A stretch of DNA of 64,000 nucleotides from Galerina marginata (Eukaryota > Basidiomycota > Agaricomycetes > Agaricales > Galerinaceae): contig JAECYW010000005.1 of NCBI GenBank assembly GCA_023014335.1, positions 620,001-684,000 on the forward strand, written 5' to 3'. A model generated the notes under the pieces. It was not told the DNA's origin and searched no databases. It was given only the letters and a program-made list of their open reading frames with translations. The stretch's first letter is position 1. Every line of letters begins with the position of its first letter. This document shows, one piece after another, positions 12,033 to 21,937 of this stretch. Both the position numbers and the translations under genes were made by a program.

Positions 12033-12656
12033 AGATCTGGGGAGGTGCAACGCGCGCAAGATCAGATTTTGTTTGTAGTTGTTTACTTTCCTCATAAATG
12101 GACAAAATTATGGAAAATCAATATTTAAGCCAATCACATCACTCTTTGGACACAATTTCTGCCCAAATATGAATTAATCTGGATTACGCAGGGATTGGCC
12201 GGATGAAAACCGAAAAAAGTGAATAGATAAGGGTTGATCTGGAAGCTAAATTGCACTGTAGAACTGTCATAAATTAAAATCTCCGGCCAATCCCTGGAGA
12301 ATAAAAAATAAAGTACTTTCTCTCTATAAACCTATGCGCAAAATTGCCATGTTGAGCTAATAAACTGTTTTTAAAAATGAGTTGCAAAGCAGTGATTTGA
12401 GTTGTTACATAATCCATCACTTAGGATGCAAGGCTCTGCATTCACGAAATCAAGGCAATTACACACACATTCAAGGCTTTAAATTTTTTATTTGGTCGAG
12501 TATGTAAGTCTCGCTGCGCTATCTCAATAAATTTCATTGCATTTCTATTGTGGTGTCGTTTGAGCTGCAGTTTGGGCATTTGGCAGATTTTCTGTGGCTG
12601 TGCCATTAGTCATCCGGTCAAATCAGTAACCGAGGTTGCGCCTCCCCACCAGATCT
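12033..12656. mobile_element. Possible small TIR element inside the foldback element
   Basis: Imperfect inverted ends, AGATCTGGGGAGGTGCAAC on the left and AGATCTGGTGGGGAGGCGCA on the right (reverse complement). A second inverted pair, gggattggccgg / ccggccaatccc, lies inside (about 12190-12202 and 12281-12292). No clear target duplication was found. No coding capacity. Confidence 0.5.
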
Positions 12657-12865
12657 CATCCTGACATGATGCCCTTTTCAGATGCCAAGAAGAACAACAT
12701 AACCATAACTTCATAATGTGAGAGCACAGGGATAGTGTTATTCAAGCCCTTTGGCTGGCTTTTCAGCAGAGACATAGTCTACCTTTCTATTACAACAGCT
12801 TATACAGTGACTTCCAGGGGCATTAAATAAATCACATAGTGTCTAAAGTATTTTAACTATGTAAC

Positions 12866-12940
12866 CAGCTGGATTCGAACTCATGTTTTTATCTGCCTAG
12901 GGCTTTAGAGTGATGGTGCCACCTGAGCCACCACAGCCCC
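12866..12940 (-). ncRNA. tRNA-like sequence, candidate SINE head
   Basis: On the minus strand it begins GGGGCTG and has a TGGCTCAGGTGG stretch (A-box-like) and GAGTTCGAATCC (B-box, T-loop), spaced as in a tRNA with a long variable arm. The acceptor stem pairs only partly with CAGCTGG, and the anticodon stem is degenerate, so this is not a functional tRNA. A tRNA-derived SINE or a decayed tRNA gene both fit. No tail or target duplication could be assigned. Confidence 0.4.
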
Positions 12941-14080
12941 TATCTGACATAAGTTTGTTATACATGTGTCAAACAACTTGGGTGGCCTAACATTTGCTTT
13001 CAGTTGTAATATAGATTACATGATCTATGTGACATGTGACATAGTCAGACTTTGAGAGTGTGCTTTGCCAGACATTGACCTTACCATGCTCATTGTTCTA
13101 AATATAGCTGTAATTCAAGTTTTAAATACACAGTCATATCTAAAAATAGATAATCATGTGACATGTGATATAATTAGACTTTTAAGTATTTGAACAGCTA
13201 TATCAAAGCATATTCAACATGTTTGAAGTGCTTTAGATACTAAATTGATCAATTAATGCTTTAAATAGAAGCAATTTCCAAAAGTGATCAGATGTGGCTG
13301 TGCTAGTAACAAAAGTTGTACTACTCATCAGGGCAATTCTAAATCTGTTTAAATCATAACTGTATCTTCTTTCCTTATTAAGATATAAGCTGCATCAAAA
13401 TCATTATCAGGCTTCTTGAAATCAGATTTGGCAGATGGGAAAATTTCCCAAAAAGGAAAGAGTATTTCAAAAGAAAGTAATATATTTTTAGACTTTTTTA
13501 GCATTTAAATCATATCAATATTCGCTTTCCTGACTGAGATATAAGCAAAACAAGATTGATTCTAAAAATAGCTGATATAACCATAAATGGAAATAGTTCC
13601 TAATTGGGAAATTCAGGGTCAGCTAAAAATAGAAATGATTCCAAAATGTTTTTAGAGCTGTAGTTTAAAAATAGACACACTTCTAAAAATAGACCTTCTC
13701 TAAAAATAGAAATATCAAAAATATTTTCAGTCTAAAAATAGAAATACTTCTAAAATAAGATTTCACAGTTTAGATTTAAATATAGTAGGTATAAGCTATT
13801 GTTTTTTTTAATACTTATCTGTATTATAATTTAATGTTTATTTACTAGAAAAAATCTACTTCTCAATACAAGTCTGTTAAAATGTCATTAGACTATAATG
13901 AGCTTAGTTTTTACTTGCTTGCAATTATTTAAATATTAGAAAATGCAAAAAATTCAAATCTACAAGATGGTATTTATTGATATAAATGCTAGTATAGGCT
14001 ATAATCAAAAAAATGCTATAGATATATATATTATTTGCTTTGATTTAGATTGCTTCTTGTGTGTTAGGTCAGGTAGACCT

Positions 14081-15079
14081 TAGTCTTGTCCCTATCCGTT
14101 CTGGTGAATATAAAAGAAAATCCTACCGTGGGATGGTCTTTGTGATGGACGGTGAATCACCAGAACGTCTGGTGCATTCGAACTGTAACACTCCCCATGG
14201 TCACATCCCGTGATTAATGTAACACCCTTCCGCGCCTCCACTACGGGATAACAGGCGCGCGGAAACTGCACAGCTGGCATATCATGGCTTGTGGCACCGT
14301 AGATAGATAGTTGGGTATACCTTTGAGTCTGGAAAATTGTTCACTAGTACAGAAAATCATTCTCTAATATTGAATTTATTTCGTGCATTTATCAGTGCAG
14401 TAAGAAAAGCACCCTCCGGCTTCGCCAGTGTTTGGTATTTAGATGCTCTGACACTAACAAAGGTTTAGAAATACAATTTTAGCTTGTAAAATTTATCTAC
14501 ATGCAAGGGAATCTTGCTATTGCACCAAGGAATGAAACCTGTGAGCACTTTGAGGGGAGAGATAATGATAATCTTCTTTTTTGCATCCAGAGTTAGCAGC
14601 ATCATGAATAGCATAGTCTTGCCTAATCCAGTACCAGCAATAACAACACAGTACACTATCAAAGCCGGGTAGGATAGCTTCGGTGTATCTAGCTGCCAGA
14701 AGTATGCAAGGGAGTTGGCTCACTGTGCATCCGTACCCAAAACTCCGATGTCAAATGCGCTCGGACTTGCATTGAATTATAGCCAGAGGTTTTGAAGGCT
14801 TCAAGGCGAGTGCGTTGAAGATCTGTTGATTGTGAAGAGACGACGCAGCAGGCATGATGTTAATTAAAAAAAAAGGCAATAAGTACAGCGAGCGGACTAA
14901 ACAGGGAGTAGCCCGCGACGCACTGGCCACCTGTCGTTACTTTGACCACGGGATGTGACCATGGGGGGTGTTATGGTTCAACTGCACCAGACGTTCTGGA
15001 GAAGGAGAGCTCCATCATTTTAATGATTCTCACGGGGCGATTTCCTTATTTATCACCAGAACAGAGAGGAACGAGACTA
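14081..15079. mobile_element. Nested 999-bp TIR element with captured gene fragment (Pack-MULE-like)
   Basis: It lies in the right arm of the foldback element; the intact left arm (about 10095-10120) gives the unoccupied site. The inverted termini match over about 150 bp: they start TAGTCTTGTCCC and TAGTCTCGTTCC, share GTTCTGGTGA, and share an inner block CCATGGTCACATCCCGTG. The flanks are GGTAGACCT (14072-14080) and GATAGACCT (15080-15088), a 9-bp duplication with one mismatch. Long TIRs with a 9-bp duplication are typical of Mutator-like elements. Inside is a helicase fragment and no transposase. Confidence 0.75.
14465..14740 (-). pseudogene. RecQ/DEAD-like helicase fragment inside the TIR element
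   Basis: One minus frame reads a YFWQLD segment, then VVIAGTGLGKTMLFMM (Walker A, motif I) and KKKIIIISPLKVL (motif Ia). This matches the N-terminal ATPase region of RecQ-like DEAD/DEAH helicases common in basidiomycetes. Motif II (DEAH) and everything downstream are absent, and the frame ends at 14465. It is therefore a captured fragment, not a working gene. Assignment to RecQ rather than another SF2 helicase is inference. Confidence 0.6.
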
Positions 15080-15481
15080 GATAGACCTGTGCCTAAAGAA
15101 ATGTCATTACAGTATATTTATAGCTATCCTGGAAAAGCCACAGGAATTTTTTTAATTTGGAGAACCCTTGCCACCAGAATATATTTCTGAAATACAAAAC
15201 TTTGCCAAGCCGTCACAGAAAACATTTGATTTTTGTTTTCTATAAAAATTATTTTTTGAAGAATGTTTATTATTAGAAAACATTTTCCACAAGAGACCCC
15301 TGCCACCACCTGTCAAAGAAACATTATACTAAACCCTAAAAAACATTTTAAAAATCTGAAGATTATTCTTGGAAAAAATTGTTTTCAGAAATGTTTTCAG
15401 CCTTCCTTTAGATTGTATTTCCTATCAGGAATTAATCAACCTAAGAGGTTAGGTCCAGGGGCTCAGTGAAGTGTAATCATG

Positions 15482-15735
15482 TTACTGACAAAACCTAACC
15501 TTAGTTTAGGTGTCTAGGAACAAAAGCAAAAAATAGACCCTAGCAACAGACATCAGAAAACCATTCCCATGGTCAATAATGATTTTGACACTATTTGAAA
15601 AGTTTGTAGACTTTTAATTCAGGGTCACACACAAAAAATGAAGCAGTGGGAGAATTTCGAACGTTCGCATTAGAAACCATTTCCTTCTGCTATCAAGTGC
15701 AGAAAACGAGTTCTTTTACTATGTAAGAACTTGTA
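15482..15735 (-). mobile_element. Left-end fragment of the variant Helitron-like family
   Basis: It ends at 15735 with the inverted hairpin acgagttctttt...gaacttgta and matches 382-640 in reverse. The 5.76-kb foldback element sits inside this repeat. On its other side it interrupts the next composite element, whose uninterrupted copies read 'tctagaataatgtacaaat'. Confidence 0.6.
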
Positions 15736-17077
15736 AGAATAATGTACAAATATTTACATAGATTTTACAATGATGTCATGGTGTCCAAATCCGGCAAACA
15801 GTCAGCTCAACTTGGTGAAAATCCAAAATTGGTGTTAAACTGACTGGATAACCCATAAAAGGCACACCAAACATTGCAAAACATGACCAAATAACATGAA
15901 AATAATGTTCTAGAAGCTTACATAATCAAACTCACAGCAGGACTTTGTGCAATTGCCTTGGATTTGCTAATGCACCAACTTGGACCAAATACTTGGTCAG
16001 AAGCTATTGCTGCGCATGGCAAAAACAAGTTCTTACTTTGGGGATGGAGACATACCAAGAGTGTTAGATAAATACATGTTAAATAATTAAATAATATGTA
16101 GTCTGCTCAAATCTGAAGCTATTGGGATGATCTTATACTCAAAAAAAAGCGGAAAAATGAGGCGGTTCCAACAAGCCTAAAGACCCTGATTTTTATGATT
16201 TTTTTGATACCAAAATCATTAAATTTGGCCCAGTAATGGCTGAGATAAAGAAACCATGCAGGGTTACTATATGAGTGGGAGTATTTCCATCCTTGGCATT
16301 AGGAATGTTTTCTGCCTGCTATGTAGGCCAGAAAACAAGTTCTTTTACTATGTAAGAACTTGTAATTCTCAGGGATATGTCATGTGATATGTGTGCACAG
16401 ACCATCTCTTAGGTAAAAAAAACATTATCAGTATTTTTATTTTATTTTAATGCCTTTAAAATCTCTCAATATAGCTTATTTACTGTGTTTTCAACAATAT
16501 TCTGCATTTGGTAAATCACATAAAGATGTGACAATATGCATGTGACACCATCTTTTAGCCCTGATTTTTCTGATAATTACACACTTTGTTTCAAGGCAAT
16601 CTGATAAAAACTAAGCAACATATAAATTAATCTTGTTACAAGTTTCTTATCGTAGTCTAATCATTAATCTTGTTACAAGTTCTTACGTAGTAAAAAAACT
16701 TGTTTTCCGGCCTGCATAGCAGGCAGAAATGGTTTCCAATGCAATCATTCGAAATTTTCCCACTCATACAGTGACCCTGCATGGTTTCTGTATCTTAGCC
16801 ACTACTAGGCCAATTTTGATGATCTTGATATTAAAAAAATTGTAAAAATCTGGGCCTTTAGGCTTGTTAGAACTGCCTCATTTTTCTGCTTTTTTTGAGT
16901 ATAAGAACATCCCAATCAGTTCAGATTTGAGCGGACTGTCCATTATTTGCTTATTTTACATTTATTTATTTAATTCCTTATTTAACATCCATTATTTAAT
17001 CACAGGTCTCTAGGTACTGACTCACCCAAAAGTAAGAACTTGTTTTTGCCATGCGCAGCAATGGCCTCTGACCAAGT
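15736..17077 (+). mobile_element. Composite Helitron-like element, 5' truncated and interrupted
   Basis: From 15736 the text follows the long unit of 28566-29847 and 49791-51065, starting at its 'agaataatgtacaaatattt' point. A second copy of the family is inserted at 15991-16364. A left-end hairpin follows at about 16674 and a right end at 17040-17077. The first left end was lost to the insertion at 15735. Confidence 0.65.
15991..16364 (-). mobile_element. Short Helitron-like element nested in its own relative
   Basis: This 374-bp element runs ACTTGGTCAG...GAACTTGTA on the plus strand. The flanks join as ggaccaaat|attctcaggg. Unoccupied copies of the same site read ggaccaaaatattctcaggg (50360-50380 and, inverted, about 25930), so the insertion left no target duplication (one A differs). 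Confidence 0.8.
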
Positions 17078-17110
17078 CAGAGTAACTGAATAACATACCA
17101 GATACTGAGA

Positions 17111-18091
17111 TCAGGAAACATGGCGCCATTGATGACTGAATCTTTGGATCGGACCATACATATGTATACTCTGCCAAACTGGCTGGAGGGTTTTGGCACA
17201 TTCTTTCTGGCTTTTGGGGTGTGAATTCAGCACATCTCCCAGTTTGTCACTAGCCACGCAAAGTTCCTGCAACTCATTCCTGGTTGGTAGTGGATCATAT
17301 AGAACATAGAAAAATTTAGAAAAAAAAACATGCTTCAATTTCAGCCAGACCTTTGGCCATCGGAATGCTGGCCAATGGCACATAATGGCCAGCTTATTGT
17401 CGAGTTGCCTAGCATGCCAATTATAACTCATGGCAAAAGTAAAAAGCGTGGGGGACAGTTGTCTATGCTGTATCTTGTTTGCAAGATTTATAACTTCTTT
17501 GCAAATTGTCCAAACTTGGTCAGAGGCCACTGCTGCGCATGGCAAAAACAAGTTCTTACTTTAGAGTGAGGCAGTGCCTGAAGACTTACACTGTTATTAA
17601 ATAAATACATATTTAATACGTAAATAATATATAGTCTGCTCAAATCTGAACTGATTAGGATGATCTTATACTCAAAAAAAGCAGAAAAATGGGGCGGTTC
17701 TAGCAAGCCTAAAGGCCTTGATTTTTTTGATACCAAAATCATTAAATTTATCCCAGTAATGGCTGAGATACAGAAACCATGCAGGGTCACTATAGCAGTG
17801 GGAGAATTTCGAACGTTCGTGTTAGGAACCATTTTCTTCTGCTATCAAGTGTAGAAAACAAGTTCTTCTACTACGTAAGAACTTGTAATGTTTCATCAAT
17901 TTCTCAGCTCCATCCTCAATAGGCCTTTTGAAATTGCTTCTAAACTCTGGCATTGTCTTCATAACATGGAAGGTGGGTAAATTGAACTCCGCCTTTTCAA
18001 TGATTAATAATGCCATGAACAGATCAATCTTGTTAGCTGTGTCAATCTCTGTCGGAAGAATGTAGGCAGGGTGGAGGTACTTCATGTTCAC
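17111..18091 (-). pseudogene. Unknown coding remnant split by a Helitron-like insertion
   Basis: Two minus-strand open stretches, 17888-18091 and 17111-17513, flank the 374-bp element at 17514-17887. The upstream part reads MNMKYLHPAYILPTEIDTAN and ends ...GAEKLMKH at the junction. The downstream part reads ...MSYNWHARQLDNKLAIMCHW in a different frame. They have balanced, protein-like composition unlike the surrounding repeats. The frame change across the repaired junction means either an intron or decay. No family recognised. Confidence 0.4.
17514..17887 (-). mobile_element. Short Helitron-like element (374 bp)
   Basis: Its ends are as in the other copies. The flanks join as attgtccaa|atgtttcatc, which is T^T on the element strand, with no target duplication. 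It splits the coding remnant above. Confidence 0.75.
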
Positions 18092-18119
18092 TGTCTTAAA
18101 AGGATGTTCATTGCTGACA

Positions 18120-19187
18120 AAAGTTATAGATTGTAGCCCTGATTTTTCCTAAAATTTTGAATCCAAAATCATGGCAAACAGATAAAATCTTGTTATGAGT
18201 CTTTTGATTTATCAAAAACTCATTCATTATTTCAGGACTTAGGCCAAAAATTGATTCATTCATCCATCCATCAACACCGCAGTAAAGACCTTCCTATTAC
18301 AAACAATTGTCTATATCTCAGCCAGTTCTAGGCTAATTTTTATGATCCTGCCACCAATAAACTTGGTTAGAGGCCATTGCTTTGCATGGCAAAAAACAAG
18401 TTCTTTTTATGTTGCTTTTAGTATAATGTCTTTTGGCCATTGTAGTTAGGTCAATTTACAGGGTATCCTAGTCCAGATCATTAGACTTTTGGTGTTTATA
18501 TCCTGTTTCTGTTATTATTAACTGAAATAATAGAAAAGAATACAATGGTTTGAAAGAATACTTCAAAACTGTTAAAAGACTACCAAAACCCAATCAAAAC
18601 TGCTCTAAACCTGTCCAGATTGGTTTTATGCAGTCTCAGTCTTAGGATTTTGGATCAAGGCCAGCTTTCTAACCACTATCTTTATTACCTGTAATTCTTT
18701 CAAGTTAGATTGTTAATGTCAATGAAATCAATTGACAGATGGATAATTAATTAGCTAGAATTTGAATAAAATAAAATGTGAAAAAGACTTTATTGTATTT
18801 GTAAATGTATTCCCATAAAAGCCTGAATTTTTACGTTTTTTTTGATGCCACAACTGTGAGAATCAGAGGAAAAATGGTTAAGATGAAGCTAAAAAATACT
18901 TTGTCTGCACAGTAATGTGGCTGTGCTAAGTATAAATGCCTTTTGAGAGAAAAACATTTATTTTATAATTTTTTGGCACTCAAACCCAGAGAAATTGGTT
19001 TAGAATTGACTAAAAAAACAGCAGAAAAAATGATATAAATTCAATTTTGAAGAATTCACATGACTTAATTGTATTTGTACATGTATTTTCTTAAAGCCTA
19101 AATTTTTCTGGTTTTTTTGATACTAAAATCATAAAAATCAGAGGAGAAATGACGAAGATAAAGCCAAAAAACACTTTGTCTGCAAAT
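18120..19187. other. Non-coding repeats with a Helitron-like right end
   Basis: At about 18363-18405 is an inverted right end (acttggttagaggccattgc) followed by aagttctttttat, the form also seen at 5475 and at the large Helitron's end (35867). Two direct copies of a module lie at about 18770-18925 and 19065-19200: 'attgtatttgta', a form of the shared module, 'actttgtctgca', then GTGGCTGTG. No gene. Confidence 0.5.
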
Positions 19188-19236
19188 GTGGCTGTGTCAG
19201 TCAGAGCACCGGGCCCTGGTGCTCTGACACAGCCAC
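19188..19236. repeat. GTGGCTGTG palindrome with a third core type
   Basis: GTGGCTGTGTCAG ends pair with CTGACACAGCCAC; the core is AGCACCGGGCCCTGGTGCT. The left arm has an extra TCAG duplication. It marks the start of the inverted copy of the 382-1196 repeat. Confidence 0.75.
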
Positions 19237-20006
19237 ATTGAGACCTAATCCTAAAAAAACAAAATCACATGACACATGTCACATTGTTATAAACTGCCAG
19301 CTCATCACTTCTCTTTTTCTTCTTTACCAGCATACCAGTCGTCCCGGATAGGCTGGCAGTGTACCTCTTTTGAGAGCAATACCATGGTATGCTGGTCAAG
19401 ATATCCTACTAACTGTTGTTCCTCTTTCTCTAGGTTTCTTTTACCTTTGTTTTAGGCTATACCAGTGCTTTGCTGGCACTTTTTTTGGCCTTTCACATGG
19501 TTTTTTGTCTTCTTTGTGTCCTCTGTGTAATACTGACTGAATTCAGAAGAGAGACCTAAGATTTGAGTACTTTTACAGGTATATATCCTCTTTTTCTAGT
19601 ATCACATATTAGTTGATTGTTTATAGGCTAGAATAGGGTTTCTGGTATGCTTTTTTAGTGTTTTTGGTAGGCTAGAATATTCCAAGCAGTCTATAGTAGT
19701 TAGTTTAGAATTCATATTTGCTTTGCAAAAGAATGTTCGCCATAGTGCCCAGTAATGCTATACCAAAGATCTAACCCTAACTTAGGTTTTTAAACACAAA
19801 ATCTAAAAATAGCCCATAGCAACGCCCATCACACAACCATTCTCACTGTCAAAAAAAATTCCTACTGTTACAAAATTTGTAGACTTTTAATTCAGAGTCA
19901 GTCACAAAAAATGAAGCAGTGGGAGAATTTCCAACATTCGCATTAGAAACTTTCCTTCTGCTATCAAGTGTGGAAAACAAGTTCTTTTACTATGTAAAAA
20001 CTCGTA
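19237..20006 (-). mobile_element. Variant Helitron-like repeat, inverted copy of 382-1196
   Basis: Reading on the minus strand from 20006 gives TACGAGTTTTTACATAG, then the same order of blocks as 382-1196 down to the palindrome. The two copies form an 18.4-kb-separated inverted pair. No coding capacity. Confidence 0.65.
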
Positions 20007-20262
20007 ATCCCATTTTTTGCCCCCTACACATCACATGACAGAGCGCATTTATGCTTAAAATGACCACCTTAAAAATCCCTACAATTTGAGTATAAGATCA
20101 TACTTTTTGGCCCAGACTTCATTGCACAGCACAATATTCTTTGTATTTTATGCTTTTTTCTATAGGATTAATATTCTATCCAACTTAAAAAAGACTCATA
20201 CATGCCATGTGCAGCAATGGCCCACTCACCCAAGTCAATAAATGTGTAGCAACATTGTCACA
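20007..20262. other. Non-coding spacer with a diverged right end
   Basis: At about 20196-20235 there is 'catgccatgtgcagcaatgg' followed by cccactcacccaagt, a diverged plus-strand right end of the Helitron-like family. Confidence 0.4.
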
Positions 20263-21170
20263 CTACTGAGGCCAAGGAATTGAAATGTTGCTATGAACTA
20301 TATGACCCTTAATTATGGGTATGTGTTGTTGGATCAGATGTGAGGGGAAAGAGTGACGAATGGATGGGAAATGATGGAGCAAAAGCCAAATACAAAAAAT
20401 ATTGTCCTCAGCTAGCATCTGGCAAATCGGCAAGTCAGAAGAATGGGCATTGATCAAGGTAAAATTGTGTGCAAGCTCTTCAAATACCTATCTTCGCGAA
20501 TCATGACTCAAAGGAAGACAATGTCCTTGCAGTCGTGTTTGGTGACATCACATAGAACCCTGGAGATGACTATGAAGAACACCGTCTTGAGCTCGCGAGG
20601 GGATGGAGGTTCTCTTGCACCTCAAGCTCGTGTAATAGCCTGAGGACTGGAGAACCTGGAATGAATGGGGACCTGAGCACACACAAAAGTGCCTCCTGTC
20701 CCCTGGCCAGCAACACCTGGTCCATAACGTGACTCTCAAGCTCAAGCTTGATCGCGCACCTTGTATAGTCAGCCGCCGCAGCGAGGAGGATTTCAGGAAA
20801 TACTGGAGTTGGTGGTGCATAGGTGTTTGGGGTTGCCACAAACAAAGTGGAAATGGCTAGGGCGACGGCAAGAACAGTGTCATTGACTAACGATGACAAT
20901 GACAAGGGGTGAAAATATGAAGACAAGGAGAAAGACATAGGACCAAGCGGTCCCACACCTCTTCACTATCTGCCTGCATAAGCCATGGCCATGACGTTCG
21001 CAGCCGCTGGAACTCCAACCGACTTCTTGAGCCCCTTCAGCGCAATGTAGTAGTCCCGGAACGCGCTTTGCAAAGCACCATGACACTTTCCAACTCTGGC
21101 GAGGTCTGTGGGAGCAAGTGCAGGTGCGGGGCACAAGTGCAAACATGAGCAGCCAGCACATCACAGACAC
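20263..21170 (-). pseudogene. Unknown GC-richer coding remnant
   Basis: Base composition changes sharply from the AT-rich neighbours. Minus-strand open pieces have protein-like composition: one contains FRDYYIALKGLKKSVGVPAA (about 20980-21080), another VFPEILLAAAADYTRCAIKL (about 20740-20800), a third SDLPICQMLAEDNIFCIWLL (about 20390-20450). They lie in different frames, so introns or frameshifts must be assumed. No family recognised. Confidence 0.35.
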
Positions 21171-21539
21171 TTCTTTTCATCCCTGCGAGAATTTTCTCCT
21201 TTCAACTTTTCCACTCAAACCAACATATTACCTTCCTCTAAGCATTCTAGCATTCTATCCTGTCTCTTTGCTTGGTGAGTATTATTGAGCTTTGAAGAAT
21301 CCTTACAACACTGATAGTTCATTACACAGCAGGAAAGTCGCAATTGGACTGATAGATAGTAAGTATGCAGTCACAATACAACTTGACTTGATTTGCAGAT
21401 TCGAGTTCTGTTGCTTTTTGGTGCAACTTCAGGAATATGAACGATCTGTATTTTAGCATACAAAGTTTCCAAAAACTCGTTGAGCAAACCATTTTGCCTG
21501 CATTGATGCGTTCCTGTTGATGTCTGGCAAGAAAGTTGG

Positions 21540-21824
21540 GTGGTGGATTCACGTTCACTTCATATGAATATCTTCTGCTGTAAGTTTTTCTTCTTGGTTT
21601 TTCACATCAACTTTAACCTCAAACTATTCTCGGGTAGTTCGGATTACGGAACAGGCAATTGTGACTTTCTTGTCCTCACTATGCTTGATGTCAATCGGCA
21701 TCCTGTTCTCTCCGCGGCTATATACCCTCCATCAAAACAACTCAAACCATTTTTTGCGCTCTGCCCACCAATATATCCACAGTTGGAGCTCAACAAAAGT
21801 GAAGGCTTTCGCACTATCATGTAA
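21540..21824 (+). pseudogene. Short coding remnant, unknown
   Basis: The plus frame contains DYGTGNCDFLVLTMLDVNRH followed by PVLSAAIYPPSKQLKPFF. The order 'x-D-F-L-V-L-T ... H-P-V-L ... PPS' is reminiscent of fungal PD-(D/E)XK-like hypothetical proteins (PDFLLLT ... LFIEIKPP), but the expected catalytic E-x-K is not present. The opposite strand is also open, so even the coding strand is uncertain. Confidence 0.25.
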
Positions 21825-21937
21825 GTTATTCCATCTATCACAATTCCTACATCTAAAGCCGAACTCTTTTTATTAGGGTTGCAACCAATTAGAAAACTAC
21901 AAGTAATGCTTTTCACAACTTCAACTTTAGTTTGCAC

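Larger units (their letters stand above)
9715..15473. mobile_element. 5.76-kb foldback DNA transposon with 8-bp target duplication
   Basis: The termini are CACATCAGTGACCCC (left) and CACTTCACTGAGCCCC (right end, reverse complement). The exact 8-bp duplication TAATCATG flanks the element (9707-9714 and 15474-15481). The inverted arms run about 9715-11045 and 13062-15473, the latter expanded by a nested insertion. The central 2 kb (11.05-13.06 kb) has no recognisable transposase, so the element is non-autonomous. An 8-bp duplication fits hAT or Zisupton/KDZ-type elements; the superfamily is left open. A related terminus lies at 23843. Confidence 0.85.

Noticed and set aside
12866..12940. Functional tRNA gene
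   Set aside because: The acceptor and anticodon stems do not pair properly, although the A- and B-box-like parts are good.
20570..21170. Confident gene call with a named domain
   Set aside because: The open pieces are in different frames and no motif could be matched; kept only as an unknown remnant.
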